A stretch of DNA of 64,000 bases from VRUE01 sp033856275. GTDB taxonomy: Bacteria > Actinomycetota > Thermoleophilia > Solirubrobacterales > 70-9. The stretch covers positions 20,211 through 84,210 of the forward strand of contig JAWVFJ010000024.1 in NCBI GenBank assembly GCA_033856275.1. Reading direction: 5' to 3'. The notes below the pieces were generated by a model that saw only the letters and a list, made by a program, of their open reading frames with translations, was not told the origin of the DNA and made no database searches. Position 1 is the first letter of the stretch; each line of letters begins with the position of its first letter. Shown one piece after another: positions 49,254-57,508 of the stretch. A program made the translations under genes and the position numbers.

Positions 49254-49913
49254 ATGCAACCGGGACGGGAGGTGGAGCGTGGATCGGCGAGCGTCGAGCA
49301 GGCGGGACTGATCGCCCTGATCGCCCTGCTCCTGCTCGCCGCAATCGCGGCCGTCGCCGCCGGTGGAGAAATCGACGCCGGTCGCAGCCTCGCCGGGGCA
49401 ATCTCCAGGCGCCTCGCCTGTGCTCCGAAGCTGCCCGACGCCTGCGATCATCATCCACTGGTCCCTGCCTACGGCTGGCCGCTGGCCCGCCTGGCCCGCG
49501 CCCTGGCTCCGCCGCCCGTCGCTAGGCCTGGCCAGTCCGGCCTGCCCCTCGTGCCCGTCGACTTCCGCTACTGCCGCCGCGAAAGCTGTGCCGTAGCCGC
49601 CGGCACGCACCTGACCGCCTCGCGCCGGCGCACCACCGCCTTCACCCAGATCGTCGACAAGCGGCGGTCGCGGGGCTGGGTCGAGCTGACCTACTGGCTC
49701 TATCGGCCCGGGCTCGGCTGGGAGCGCGTCGTCCGGCGTGCCGGCCAGGCCCAAGTTGAAGCTGCCCACGGCGTTCCCGTTCTGATCGAAGACGACCCCG
49801 CATTGGTCCCCCTCGAGACGCTTCCTGGCCGCAACCACTACGACTTCCCTGCCTCCGAACGGCCGACCTGGCAATGGCACGTCCCCGGTCTCTATCCAGG
49901 ATGGTCGAGCTAG
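49254..49913 (+). CDS. Pilin-like secreted protein
   Basis: This is a 219-residue protein whose N-terminus (ERGSASVEQAGL followed by a ~20-residue Leu/Ala/Ile helix) has the layout of a type IV/Flp-type prepilin. A Gly is followed by Ser, and Glu sits at position +5 before the hydrophobic stretch. Such proteins are cleaved by a prepilin peptidase and assemble through the helix. The rest contains Cys-spaced segments (LACAPKLPDACDHH, YCRRESCAV) and no known domain. No other pilus genes are adjacent, so the assembly machinery must be elsewhere if the call is right. Its stop overlaps the next convergent gene by 4 bases. Confidence 0.65.
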   Translation: MQPGREVERGSASVEQAGLIALIALLLLAAIAAVAAGGEIDAGRSLAGAISRRLACAPKLPDACDHHPLVPAYGWPLARLARALAPPPVARPGQSGLPLVPVDFRYCRRESCAVAAGTHLTASRRRTTAFTQIVDKRRSRGWVELTYWLYRPGLGWERVVRRAGQAQVEAAHGVPVLIEDDPALVPLETLPGRNHYDFPASERPTWQWHVPGLYPGWSS

Positions 49914-50914
49914 GGGGCGGCAGTCGAAGCCTGGGGCTGGTTCGATTTGTCTTCGCGCTCCGCCTCGTCCTGAGCCTGGCGGATCAGGCCTCTCCAGTCG
50001 GTCGTGCGGAAAACGAGGAGGATGGCGGCGAAGCCGAGGAAGACCGACCAGGCGGCCATCGCGATCTGGGTGCCGACCGAGAAGGAGAGGACGGCGGAAC
50101 GCGAGGGACCGTGCAGCGTCGCGACCAGCAGCGCCTGCTGGGCACCCGCGCCACCGGGGGTGAAGGGGACGATCGTGGCGATCGCCTGCACGCTCATCAC
50201 CAGCAGCACGTTGCCGAACGAACCGCCGATGCCGAAGGCCTCGAGAAAGAACCAGAAGGCGCCGAAGCGGCAGAGCCAGCCGACGCCCTGCCAGGCGGCA
50301 ACCTCACGAACGTAGCGGCGTGGCTGGGTGAGGATCACCAACCCCTGCCGCACCCGGGCCCAGAAGCGCCGCACGTGGTGGGCCAGGTAGTAGATGCCGA
50401 TCGCGATCGCCAGCAGCAGCACTCCGGTGACGATCAGGAGCGTCTTTGGATGGTTGACCCAGAAGGAGATCTCGAAGGCCCGTGACTCGGGCAGCTGCGG
50501 CGGTTCGGGCAAAAGGCCCTGCGTGATCGCGTAGAGGAAGACGAGGATGCCGGCCGTGGTGTCGAAGACCGACTGGACCAGGAAAGACGAGGTGACCGCC
50601 GGGTAGGAGGAGCCGGGAATCTGGCGCTTGACCAAGAAGACCTTGGTCACGTCGCCGGCGCGGGCGGGGATGATCGCGTTGATGCCCGCTCCGGCCAAGT
50701 AGGCCGCGCCCAACTGCAAAAAGGAGATCGGCTTGTCGGGATAAGCGGCGCGCAGGACGTTGCGCCAGGCCCAGGCGCGGGAAAGCTGCATCGCCAGCAG
50801 GAAACCGAGCGCGATCGCGAAGGAAGTCCAACGGATATCGGAGAGATGCCCGAAGAACGAGCTCGACGCGTGGAAGAAGGACTCGAAACTGGATGCGAGA
50901 TCGGCGTAGGGCAT
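49910..50914 (-). CDS. Flippase-like membrane protein (LPG synthase TM family)
   Basis: This is a 334-residue integral membrane protein with about eight helices, of the family that includes the flippase domain of lysyl-phosphatidylglycerol synthases and UPF0104 proteins. Typical segments are GINAIIPARAGDVTKVFLVKR and IVPFTPGGAGAQQALLV. It may translocate a lipid or an undecaprenyl-linked compound. No aminoacyl-transferase domain is fused. It is divergent from the sulfotransferase with 21 bases between starts. Confidence 0.87.
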   Translation of the reverse strand: MPYADLASSFESFFHASSSFFGHLSDIRWTSFAIALGFLLAMQLSRAWAWRNVLRAAYPDKPISFLQLGAAYLAGAGINAIIPARAGDVTKVFLVKRQIPGSSYPAVTSSFLVQSVFDTTAGILVFLYAITQGLLPEPPQLPESRAFEISFWVNHPKTLLIVTGVLLLAIAIGIYYLAHHVRRFWARVRQGLVILTQPRRYVREVAAWQGVGWLCRFGAFWFFLEAFGIGGSFGNVLLVMSVQAIATIVPFTPGGAGAQQALLVATLHGPSRSAVLSFSVGTQIAMAAWSVFLGFAAILLVFRTTDWRGLIRQAQDEAEREDKSNQPQASTAAP

Positions 50915-50935
50915 CGCAGCTACACTAGCCCGCTC

Positions 50936-51925
50936 GTGTCAGAGGCCGAGACCCAGATCGCCGCTGAGCAGGCCCACCGCGACCCCGCCGACGAAGCGAT
51001 GTGCGGGCGTGCCCGCGAGCGCTACACAGCCGACCGCAAGAGCCGCTTCCGCCGCCGCCGCAAGCGCCATGCGGAGCTGCCCAACCTGATCATCATCGGT
51101 GGTCTCAAGTGCGGGACAACGAGCATCCACCATTACCTCGGCCTGCATCCCGAAATCCAGATGTCGAAGCCGAAGGAGCTCAACTTCTTTGCCCGCGAGC
51201 TCAACTGGGACCTCGGCCTCGACTGGTACGCGAGCCGCTTCGACAGTCGCTTCAAGGTCCGCGGCGAGTCCTCGCCGCACTACACCAACCTGCCGCGCTT
51301 CGGCGGCTGCGCCGAGCGCATCCGCGAGCACTGTCCCGACGCGCGCCTCCTCTACATGGTGCGCGACCCGATCAAGCGAATCCTCTCCCACTGGGTCCAC
51401 GCCACCGGCGCCGGCTATGAGACCGGAGAGCTGGCCGCGGTCCTCTCTCAGCCCGACACCGCTTACATGAACCGCTCCAAGTACTGGCTGCAGCTGCAGC
51501 CCTACCTCGAGCACTTCGATCGCGAGCAGATCGAGATCATCGCCCAGGAGGAGCTGCAATCCGAACGCGAAGAGACGATGCGCAAGGCCTTCCGCTTCGC
51601 CGGCGTCGACGTGGACTTCACCTCGGAGCAGTTCGACCGTGAGTGGGAGAAGTCAAGCGCCAAGCAGGGCGACAAATACCAGTTGATGGAGAAACTGATC
51701 AAGCTGCCCGGCTTCCGCTCCTTCGACCGCAACTTCGACCGCCTGCCCGAGTCGATGCGCTGGATCGTCGAGAAGGTAGTCCACGATCCCGAGAAGCCGC
51801 CGGCGCCGAAGCCAAAGCTCCCCGACGACCTCTTCGAGGCCGTTCGCGCTCGCTTCACTGACGACGTCGCCGGGCTGCAGAAATTCGCCGGCCGCGAGTT
51901 CGCCGGCTGGCACGACTACTCCTGA
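50936..51925 (+). CDS. Sulfotransferase
   Basis: This is a 329-residue PAPS-dependent sulfotransferase. The 5'-phosphosulfate loop is GGLKCGTTSIHHYL, the 3'-phosphate motif is YMVRDPIKRILSHW, and KYQ/GDKYQ residues near the end complete the fold. The N-terminal 45 residues are polar, with a basic run (RKSRFRRRRKRH). It resembles heparan-type N-sulfotransferase relatives, so a carbohydrate or lipid acceptor is plausible. It starts at GTG 50936. Sulfated surface glycans are an inference only. Confidence 0.92.
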   Translation: MSEAETQIAAEQAHRDPADEAMCGRARERYTADRKSRFRRRRKRHAELPNLIIIGGLKCGTTSIHHYLGLHPEIQMSKPKELNFFARELNWDLGLDWYASRFDSRFKVRGESSPHYTNLPRFGGCAERIREHCPDARLLYMVRDPIKRILSHWVHATGAGYETGELAAVLSQPDTAYMNRSKYWLQLQPYLEHFDREQIEIIAQEELQSEREETMRKAFRFAGVDVDFTSEQFDREWEKSSAKQGDKYQLMEKLIKLPGFRSFDRNFDRLPESMRWIVEKVVHDPEKPPAPKPKLPDDLFEAVRARFTDDVAGLQKFAGREFAGWHDYS

Positions 51926-51949
51926 GCGCTCGGCACTAGGCTCCCGCCA

Positions 51950-52699
51950 GTGCGGCGCCTGATCCCGGACCCCGATGAGACCACGGTCGAGCAGCAGCTC
52001 GACGGCTATTGCCCCTGGGAGCGTCCTCACGAGGGGCGGCCCTTCGTGGCGACGAACTTCGCGGTCACGGTGGATGGGCGAGCAACGATCGAGGGCAAGT
52101 CCGGCCCCATCGGCTCCGACGCCGACACTCATCTGCTGGCGCGACTGCGCAGCCGCTTTGACGCGTTGATGATCGGCGCCGGCACGATGCGCGTCGAGCG
52201 CTATGGGCGCGTCCTTCCCAACCAGGAGCAACGCGAGCATCGCGAACGGATTGGCCTTCCCCACGACCCACTGATGGTGATTGTCAGCGGCCGGCTCGAC
52301 CTGCCTTGGGACGCATCGCTCTTCACCGCCGGCGCCGGCCGGGTGCTCGTCTTCACCGCCTCAGAGGCCGAGCCTCCCGAAACGGCAACGAGCCTTCACG
52401 TTGTCCGACACGAAAGCAAAGTGGACATGGCCGCGGCGCTGCGGCACCTACGCGAGGAGCACGGCATCCGCGCCCTGCTCTGCGAGGGCGGGCCGCACCT
52501 ACACAGCCAGCTCTGGGGCGCCAGCCTGGTCGACGAGCTCTTCCTCACCACGGCGCCGCGGATGACCGGCGCCGAGGCGCCACGAATCCTCGAGGGCGAC
52601 GAGCTACCCGAAATCGCCGAGTTGGAGCTGGCATGGCTGCTGGAGCAGGACGGCGAGCTCTTTGCCCGCTACCGGCGCCGAACAAGCGGGGCGACTTAG
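51950..52699 (+). CDS. RibD C-terminal domain reductase (DHFR-like fold)
   Basis: This is a 249-residue NADPH-dependent reductase-like protein related to the reductase half of RibD. The substrate/NADPH segments NFAVTVDGRATIEGKSGPIG, FDALMIGAGTMRVERYG and LLCEGGPHLHSQLW are conserved. There is no deaminase domain and no other riboflavin gene nearby, so it may act on another pyrimidine or pterin-like substrate. It starts at GTG 51950. A stable hairpin follows. Confidence 0.88.
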   Translation: MRRLIPDPDETTVEQQLDGYCPWERPHEGRPFVATNFAVTVDGRATIEGKSGPIGSDADTHLLARLRSRFDALMIGAGTMRVERYGRVLPNQEQREHRERIGLPHDPLMVIVSGRLDLPWDASLFTAGAGRVLVFTASEAEPPETATSLHVVRHESKVDMAAALRHLREEHGIRALLCEGGPHLHSQLWGASLVDELFLTTAPRMTGAEAPRILEGDELPEIAELELAWLLEQDGELFARYRRRTSGAT

Positions 52700-52726
52700 T
52701 CGCGCTATACGCGACTTTCGCGCCCC
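52689..52726. terminator. Strong hairpin after RibD-like gene
   Basis: The core AGTCGCG-CTATA-CGCGACT (52698-52716) is exact, and outer GGGGCG/CGCGCCCC pairs extend it to about 38 nt. The left arm covers the final codons and the stop. The next gene is on the same strand 57 bases later, so a terminator separating two units is likely. Confidence 0.6.
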
Positions 52727-52782
52727 ACGGCCCGGGCCGCTAGCGTTCGGGCAGCCCAGGCCCCGAGGAGAGGACCCAGTCG

Positions 52783-54045
52783 ATGGACTTCACGCCCAGC
52801 CCCCAGGTCGAGACCCTGCGCGAGCGCATCCTCGACTTCATCGACGAGCAGATCTACCCGCAGGAGCGGGAGATCATGGAGGCGCTCGACGCCGAGGTCG
52901 CTCCGGGCGTTCCCTTCCCTGAGATCCTGGTCGAGATCCGCGAGCGCGCGCGCTCAGAGGGGCTGTGGAACCTCTTCATGCCCGAGGAGCGCTTCGGTCC
53001 CGGACTGACCAACTGGGAGTACGGGCTGCTCTGCGAGGAGATGGGCCGCAGCCCGGTCGCGGCGCCGATGGCTTTCAACTGCGCCGCTCCCGACACCGGC
53101 AACATGGAGATCCTCGCCGAGCATGGCACCGACGAGCAGCGTGAACGGTGGCTGGAGCCGCTGCTCGAGGGACGGATCCGTTCCTGCTTCTCGATGACCG
53201 AGCCCGAGGTGTCCGGCTCCGATCCGACCCTGCTGCAGGCACGTGCCGTGCTCGACGGCGACGAGTGGGTGATCGACGGCCACAAGTGGTTCACCTCCGG
53301 CGCCGTCGGCGCCGACCTGGCGATCGCGATGGTCGTCACCGATCCGGAGGCCAACCCCTACGCACGCGCCTCGATGATCTGCGTGCCGACCGACGCTCCC
53401 GGCTTCAACCTCGTCCGCCCGATCCCGGTGATGGGGCACGACAAGGGGCCTGGACACTGCGAGATCCGCTACGAAGAATGCCGCGTCCCAAAGGCGAACC
53501 TGCTCGGCAGCCAAGGAGGGGGCTTCGTCGTCGCCCAGGACCGCCTCGGCCCGGGTCGAATCCACCACTGCATGCGGGCAATCGGCACCGCCGAGCGGGC
53601 CCTGGAGATGATGTGCAACCGCGCCAACGAGCGCCAGGCTTTCGGCGGCCCGCTGGGCGAGAAGCAGTTCGTCCAAGAGGCGATCGCCGCCTCGCGGATG
53701 GAGATCGACCAGGCCCGCCTGCTCACCCTCTACGCCGCCTGGAAGATGGACACCGAGGGCAAGCGCGCTGCCCGGCAGGCAATCTCGGCGATCAAGATCG
53801 TCGCCGCCAACATCGTCATGAACGTCCTCGACCGCTCGATCCAGGTCCACGGCTCGCTCGGCATGACCGACGACACCCCACTCGCCGCCCTCTGGCGCTT
53901 CAGCCGCATGCTCCGCCTGGCCGACGGCCCCGACGAGGTCCACAAGATGGTCCTGGCCCGCCGCGAGCTCAACCGCTGGGCCAAGCGTGCCGAAGCCGAG
54001 GCCGCCGGTGAGCTAGATCCGAAGCACGCCCGCCGGGCAATCTAG
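52783..54045 (+). CDS. Acyl-CoA dehydrogenase family protein
   Basis: This is a 420-residue FAD enzyme. The FAD/substrate signatures are CFSMTEPEVSGSDPTLLQ and WVIDGHKWFTSGA; the C-terminal QVHGSLGMTDDTPLAALWRFSR is also typical. The length and sequence style are near ACAD10/11-type enzymes, which act on longer or branched acyl-CoAs. An APH-like kinase gene of the kind often paired with ACAD10/11 lies 2.4 kb downstream (56441), with three repeat-protein genes between. ATG 52783 is preceded by GAGGAGAGG. Confidence 0.94.
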   Translation: MDFTPSPQVETLRERILDFIDEQIYPQEREIMEALDAEVAPGVPFPEILVEIRERARSEGLWNLFMPEERFGPGLTNWEYGLLCEEMGRSPVAAPMAFNCAAPDTGNMEILAEHGTDEQRERWLEPLLEGRIRSCFSMTEPEVSGSDPTLLQARAVLDGDEWVIDGHKWFTSGAVGADLAIAMVVTDPEANPYARASMICVPTDAPGFNLVRPIPVMGHDKGPGHCEIRYEECRVPKANLLGSQGGGFVVAQDRLGPGRIHHCMRAIGTAERALEMMCNRANERQAFGGPLGEKQFVQEAIAASRMEIDQARLLTLYAAWKMDTEGKRAARQAISAIKIVAANIVMNVLDRSIQVHGSLGMTDDTPLAALWRFSRMLRLADGPDEVHKMVLARRELNRWAKRAEAEAAGELDPKHARRAI

Positions 54046-54049
54046 ACGC

Positions 54050-54649
54050 TCAGTAGAGGATCAGGAAGAAGCCGGCATCGACCGCTTCGAATTTCCCGGA
54101 GGTTTCCCGAGGGTTCACGAATGCCTGGGTGCCGACCGGGCAGACAGGGCCCTGGCCGGTGTCGAACTGGATCGAGACGTTTTTGCCGGACTCGGAGTAG
54201 TCGATCGTGGCCACGCCACCGACGGGGGCGGGGGTGAAGCCAGAGAAGCAGTAGAAGCCGACCGATGTGTGGGTGACGTTTGCCTGGGCGATGCCGAGGC
54301 CGCCGGCAAGGACCGTACCGGTCGAAGAGACGTTGGCGGAGCGGGCGAGCTTTTCTGCTGTCGGCGCCACAAAGCTTGGAACAAGCTTCTGCACGGTCAC
54401 CGCGCCGTCCGCAAGCTTGGGGTTGGTAACGGCCCCGTTGGCGATCTTGGCGGTCTTGATCGAGCCTTTCTTGATCTTCGAGGCGGTGATCGCGTTCAGC
54501 TTGATCTTCGCCGTCGTGACCGAGGCGCCCTTCAGTTCGTTGGTGCCAATCTTCTTGGCGGCATAAGCCGCGCCCCCGCCGAGAACGAGGAAGACGGCAA
54601 GCGAGGACATCACGTTCGCGTAGGTGAGGCGCCTGCGGATTCGGGCCAT
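54050..54649 (-). CDS. Decapeptide-repeat secreted protein A
   Basis: This is a 199-residue paralog of the two genes that follow. The N-terminal signal (basic, then SSLAVFLVLGGGAAYAAKKIG) is followed by a stalk of short units of about ten residues with a [V/I]T..K(I/L) pattern, then a unique C-terminal globular domain (about 75 residues, with FYCFSGF and PVCPVGTQAF). It is probably exported and surface-exposed. A TTGACA box 38-43 bp upstream of the start hints at a nearly leaderless mRNA. The function of the family is unknown. Confidence 0.78.
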   Translation of the reverse strand: MARIRRRLTYANVMSSLAVFLVLGGGAAYAAKKIGTNELKGASVTTAKIKLNAITASKIKKGSIKTAKIANGAVTNPKLADGAVTVQKLVPSFVAPTAEKLARSANVSSTGTVLAGGLGIAQANVTHTSVGFYCFSGFTPAPVGGVATIDYSESGKNVSIQFDTGQGPVCPVGTQAFVNPRETSGKFEAVDAGFFLILY

Positions 54650-54715
54650 GGCGGGCGACGATTGCAGGGGCTTGTCGCACTGTCAAGCCGACTTGGCTCA
54701 TGTGCCGAAAAACGC

Positions 54716-54743
54716 GAAGGGCCGGGCGAATGCCCGGCCCTTC
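54716..54743 (-). terminator. Rho-independent terminator of repeat protein B
   Basis: The exact 12-bp arms GAAGGGCCGGGC and GCCCGGCCCTTC with a GAAT loop lie 20 bases past the end of the gene at 54763. On the minus strand the stem is followed by GCG and TTTTT, a good intrinsic terminator. Confidence 0.85.
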
Positions 54744-54762
54744 AATCTAATGCAGGGTTAGC

Positions 54763-55476
54763 TCAGCCTGCGAGAAGGTGCCCGTAGACGATGCACGTGT
54801 CTGGAGGTGTGTTCCCAAACGTGTTGTAGTCGTAGCCGATTACACCACTAAGGGTGACTCCAGTAGACGTAGCCAAAGCAACTGATGAAACACCGTAAGG
54901 GGCATTTCCGGTGCCGCTCAGCGTATCAACCTGAATGCCATTGGCTTCTCCAGGTTTACTGCTGTTGTAGGAGAAGGTTGTTTCATTTGTACCACTTGCC
55001 ACCCCGCCGGCGTTAAGAACGGTGCCTGGACCAGTGGGAGGTTTGATGAAAACGTCGGCGTCATTCGAGTTGCACGTAGCCGTTATGCTAAATCCGGCCA
55101 CAGTCGCAACCGGAATGTTGGCCTGACCCTCCGTTAGGGTCTTGAAAATCTTGTTAGCCGTCTGACCGTTAACGGCGTTTGCGTTGGCAGCCGTGTCAGC
55201 ATTCGTTGCGCTGGGGACTTTGCCGAGTGTGCTGAGATTGACCTTGGGACCTGTGACCGCACCGTTCTTGATCTTCGCGGTTGTGATCGCGTTGTTCTTG
55301 ATCTTCGACGCGGTCACGGCGTTCTTCTTGAGCTTGCCGGTTGTGATCGAGTTGCCCTTGATTTCGTTGCTGCCGATCTTCTTCGCGGCGACGGCGGTTG
55401 CGCCGCCGAGGATCAGGAAGACGGCGATCGAGGACATCACGTTTGCGTAGGTGATGCGCTTGCGAATCTGCTTCAC
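54763..55476 (-). CDS. Decapeptide-repeat secreted protein B
   Basis: This is a 237-residue paralog. The N-terminus (KQIRKRITYANVMSS, then a hydrophobic signal) is nearly identical to protein C. The stalk shows the repeat most clearly: ITTGKLKKNA, VTASKIKNNA, ITTAKIKNGA. The C-terminal domain is unrelated to A and C and rich in Thr, Asn and Gly. The GTG start at 55476 has AAGGAGAG upstream. Base composition is less GC-biased in the C-terminal part than in neighbouring genes, which may reflect transfer or relaxed constraint. Confidence 0.8.
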   Translation of the reverse strand: MKQIRKRITYANVMSSIAVFLILGGATAVAAKKIGSNEIKGNSITTGKLKKNAVTASKIKNNAITTAKIKNGAVTGPKVNLSTLGKVPSATNADTAANANAVNGQTANKIFKTLTEGQANIPVATVAGFSITATCNSNDADVFIKPPTGPGTVLNAGGVASGTNETTFSYNSSKPGEANGIQVDTLSGTGNAPYGVSSVALATSTGVTLSGVIGYDYNTFGNTPPDTCIVYGHLLAG

Positions 55477-55578
55477 AGAGGGTCTCTCCTTGGTTGGGGG
55501 TGCAAAGGAATGACGAGGCTCGAATGCCTCCTCTTCGCGCTCAACCGGCGAGACCCTCTTAAGTTGCTGAGCGGTAAA

Positions 55579-55609
55579 CGAAAGGGCCGGGCATAGCCCG
55601 GCCCTTTCG
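55579..55609 (-). terminator. Rho-independent terminator of repeat protein C
   Basis: Exact 14-bp arms (CGAAAGGGCCGGGC and its complement) around ATA lie 28 bases after the gene ending at 55637. The stem is nearly the same as the one at 54716, showing that gene and terminator were duplicated together. Confidence 0.82.
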
Positions 55610-55636
55610 GAAACAAATCAGCTTGAAACCCAGAGC

Positions 55637-56326
55637 TCAGCCGATTGCGTACCCGTTGAAGAGGCAGTCGTTCGTGCCGACGCTGTCCTCCTCGTTGTAG
55701 AAGAACCTAACCGTCCTCAGGTCACCGCCGGTGTAAGCACCATCTCCAAGCACATCCGAGTTAGTAGGCGCCGGCAGCGTGAGCGTATCACCGATATTGA
55801 AGGTGTCATCGAATTCGCCTTCTGAGGTTTCGCTGCTGGCATCGTTCGCCCAGGCCGAAATCTCGCCGCCGTTGACCGCCGTATGGGCGGTCGCAGTGAC
55901 GGATCCGCCTGCGCAGCTTGCTTGGATCTGGAGCCCGTTGAAATCGAGGATCTGCGTGTTGCCAATTGGACTTGCACCGTTCAAACTAAATTTGACAATA
56001 CGAAGGCCGCCAACTGTGTTGGCATTGTTCGCGTTGTCGGCATTAGTGGCGTGGGCTGCATTGGGAACGGTGCCAACGGTGCCCAGATTGAGCTTTGCGC
56101 CTGTCACAGCGCCGTTCGCGATCTTTGGAGTAGTGACCGAGTTCTTCTTGAGCTTGGAAGATGTGACGGCTTCCTTCTTCAGCTTGCCGGTCGTGATCGA
56201 GTTGCCCTTGATTTCGTTGCTGCCGATCTTCTTGGCGGCGTATGCGGCGCCGCCGCCGAGAACTAGGAAGACGGCGATCGAGGACATCACGTTTGCGTAC
56301 GTGACGCGCTTGCGGATCTGCTTCAC
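55637..56326 (-). CDS. Decapeptide-repeat secreted protein C
   Basis: This is a 229-residue paralog with the shared signal and stalk (SITTGKLKKEA, VTSSKLKKNS, VTTPKIANGA) and a distinct C-terminal domain (about 110 residues, Asp/Asn/Gly-rich, one Cys pair). It starts at GTG 56326, and its 5' leader (CAAGGAGAGA and a GAGCCTC block) matches that of protein B, so both promoters are copies. A TTGACA lies about 80 bp upstream of the start. Confidence 0.8.
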   Translation of the reverse strand: MKQIRKRVTYANVMSSIAVFLVLGGGAAYAAKKIGSNEIKGNSITTGKLKKEAVTSSKLKKNSVTTPKIANGAVTGAKLNLGTVGTVPNAAHATNADNANNANTVGGLRIVKFSLNGASPIGNTQILDFNGLQIQASCAGGSVTATAHTAVNGGEISAWANDASSETSEGEFDDTFNIGDTLTLPAPTNSDVLGDGAYTGGDLRTVRFFYNEEDSVGTNDCLFNGYAIG

Positions 56327-56389
56327 GGATTCTCTCCTTGAGGTCTAGGGGAACGAGAGGCTCGTGCCTGCTCAGTTTCCTGCTGTAAA

Positions 56390-56410
56390 GCCGACCCTTT
56401 CAGGTCCGGC
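56390..56410 (-). terminator. Possible terminator after APH-like gene
   Basis: GCCGACC-CTTTCA-GGTCCGGC forms a bulged hairpin 30 bases past the end of the APH-like gene at 56441. It overlaps the likely promoter region of repeat protein C, so it could serve either role. Confidence 0.35.
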
Positions 56411-56440
56411 GGAAAGATGTCAAGCGGGCTGGGCCCTCTT

Positions 56441-57508
56441 TTAACTTCCGCGCCGCTCCGCCTGCTCTGCAGCATGGGCCAGACGCTCAACCAACCTCGC
56501 AAACTCTTCTATGCCGGGGTCGACCTTGCCGTACTGTCCCGCTGAATAGCGCGCGTAGACGCCCTCGAGGATGATCGCCAGCTTCCAGTAGCCGAGGGCG
56601 ACGAAGAAGTCGAGCTGGGAGAGGTCGCGGCCGGAGCGCTCGGCGTAGCGGGCCTTCAGCTCCTCTCGCCGGGGAAAGCCTGGCGCCATTGTCGCCGGCT
56701 GGCCGAGGGAGATGGCCTCCTCGCCCGCTTCGGGCCAGTAGACCATCAGCAGGCCGACGTCGGCGAGGGGATCGCCGAGGGTGCAGAGCTCCCAATCGAC
56801 AACCGCGGCAACCTTGCCCTGCGGCGTCAGGATCATGTTGTCGAGGCGATAGTCGCCGTGGACGATCGTCGCCGGGCCCTGCTCGGGAATGCGTGCGGCG
56901 AGGCGTTCGTGCACGGCGTCGATCGCAGGCAGCTCTCGGGTCTTCGACTTCTCCCACTGGCCCTGCCAGCGGTGCAGTTGGCGGGCGACGTAGTCCTCCT
57001 TGCGGCCGAGCTCGCCGAGGCTGACCGCATCGGGGTCGACGGCGTGGATCTCAACCAGCGTGTCGACGACGCGCTCGCCGATCGCCCGGCGGTCATCCTC
57101 GTCTGGAAAGGCATCGGCCTCAGCGAGGCCGCGCAGGATCGGGCCCTCGACGAACTCCATCACGTAGAAAGGGGCTTCGTTGACGCTCTCGTCCGCGCAG
57201 AAGCCAGCGACCGGGGCCACCGGGACCGGCGTTCCAGCGAGCGCTGAGACCACCCGATGCTCGCGACCCATGTCGTGGGCGGAGCCAAGCCGCTTGCCAA
57301 GCGGTGGCCGGCGCAGCGCCCAACGCCGGCCCGCGGCGTCCTGCACGCCGTAGGTCAGATTGGAGTGGCCGCCGGAGATTCGCCCGAAGCTCAGCGGCAG
57401 CTCCGCACCCGGGACATGCTCGACAAACCAGGCCTCGACCCCGGCCCGATCGATGCCCTGCGGGGCCTCCGCAGTGCCGTCGGCTGTGCCTGTAGCCTCG
57501 TCTCCCAT
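56441..57508 (-). CDS. APH-family phosphotransferase (ACAD10/11-associated type)
   Basis: This is a 355-residue kinase-fold protein of the aminoglycoside/choline kinase-like family. The catalytic loop is IVHGDYRLDNMIL, and the metal-binding motif is VVDWELCTLGDPLADVG. In actinomycetes such proteins often accompany acyl-CoA dehydrogenases of the ACAD10/11 type, which phosphorylate 4-hydroxyacyl-CoA before elimination; the dehydrogenase at 52.8 kb would fit. It starts at ATG 57508; the longer reading runs into the divergent kinase gene. Confidence 0.88.
   Translation of the reverse strand: MGDEATGTADGTAEAPQGIDRAGVEAWFVEHVPGAELPLSFGRISGGHSNLTYGVQDAAGRRWALRRPPLGKRLGSAHDMGREHRVVSALAGTPVPVAPVAGFCADESVNEAPFYVMEFVEGPILRGLAEADAFPDEDDRRAIGERVVDTLVEIHAVDPDAVSLGELGRKEDYVARQLHRWQGQWEKSKTRELPAIDAVHERLAARIPEQGPATIVHGDYRLDNMILTPQGKVAAVVDWELCTLGDPLADVGLLMVYWPEAGEEAISLGQPATMAPGFPRREELKARYAERSGRDLSQLDFFVALGYWKLAIILEGVYARYSAGQYGKVDPGIEEFARLVERLAHAAEQAERRGS

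Noticed and set aside
48894..49880. Long 328-residue minus-strand reading ahead of the small hypothetical protein
   Set aside because: The N-terminal two thirds is antisense to the pilin-like gene and Gly/Arg/Ala-rich; only the last ~92 residues look protein-like.
54050..56326. Collagen-like or trimeric autotransporter adhesins
   Set aside because: There are no Gly-X-Y repeats and no YadA-type anchor; the ten-residue repeat fits neither family, so only a neutral description is given.
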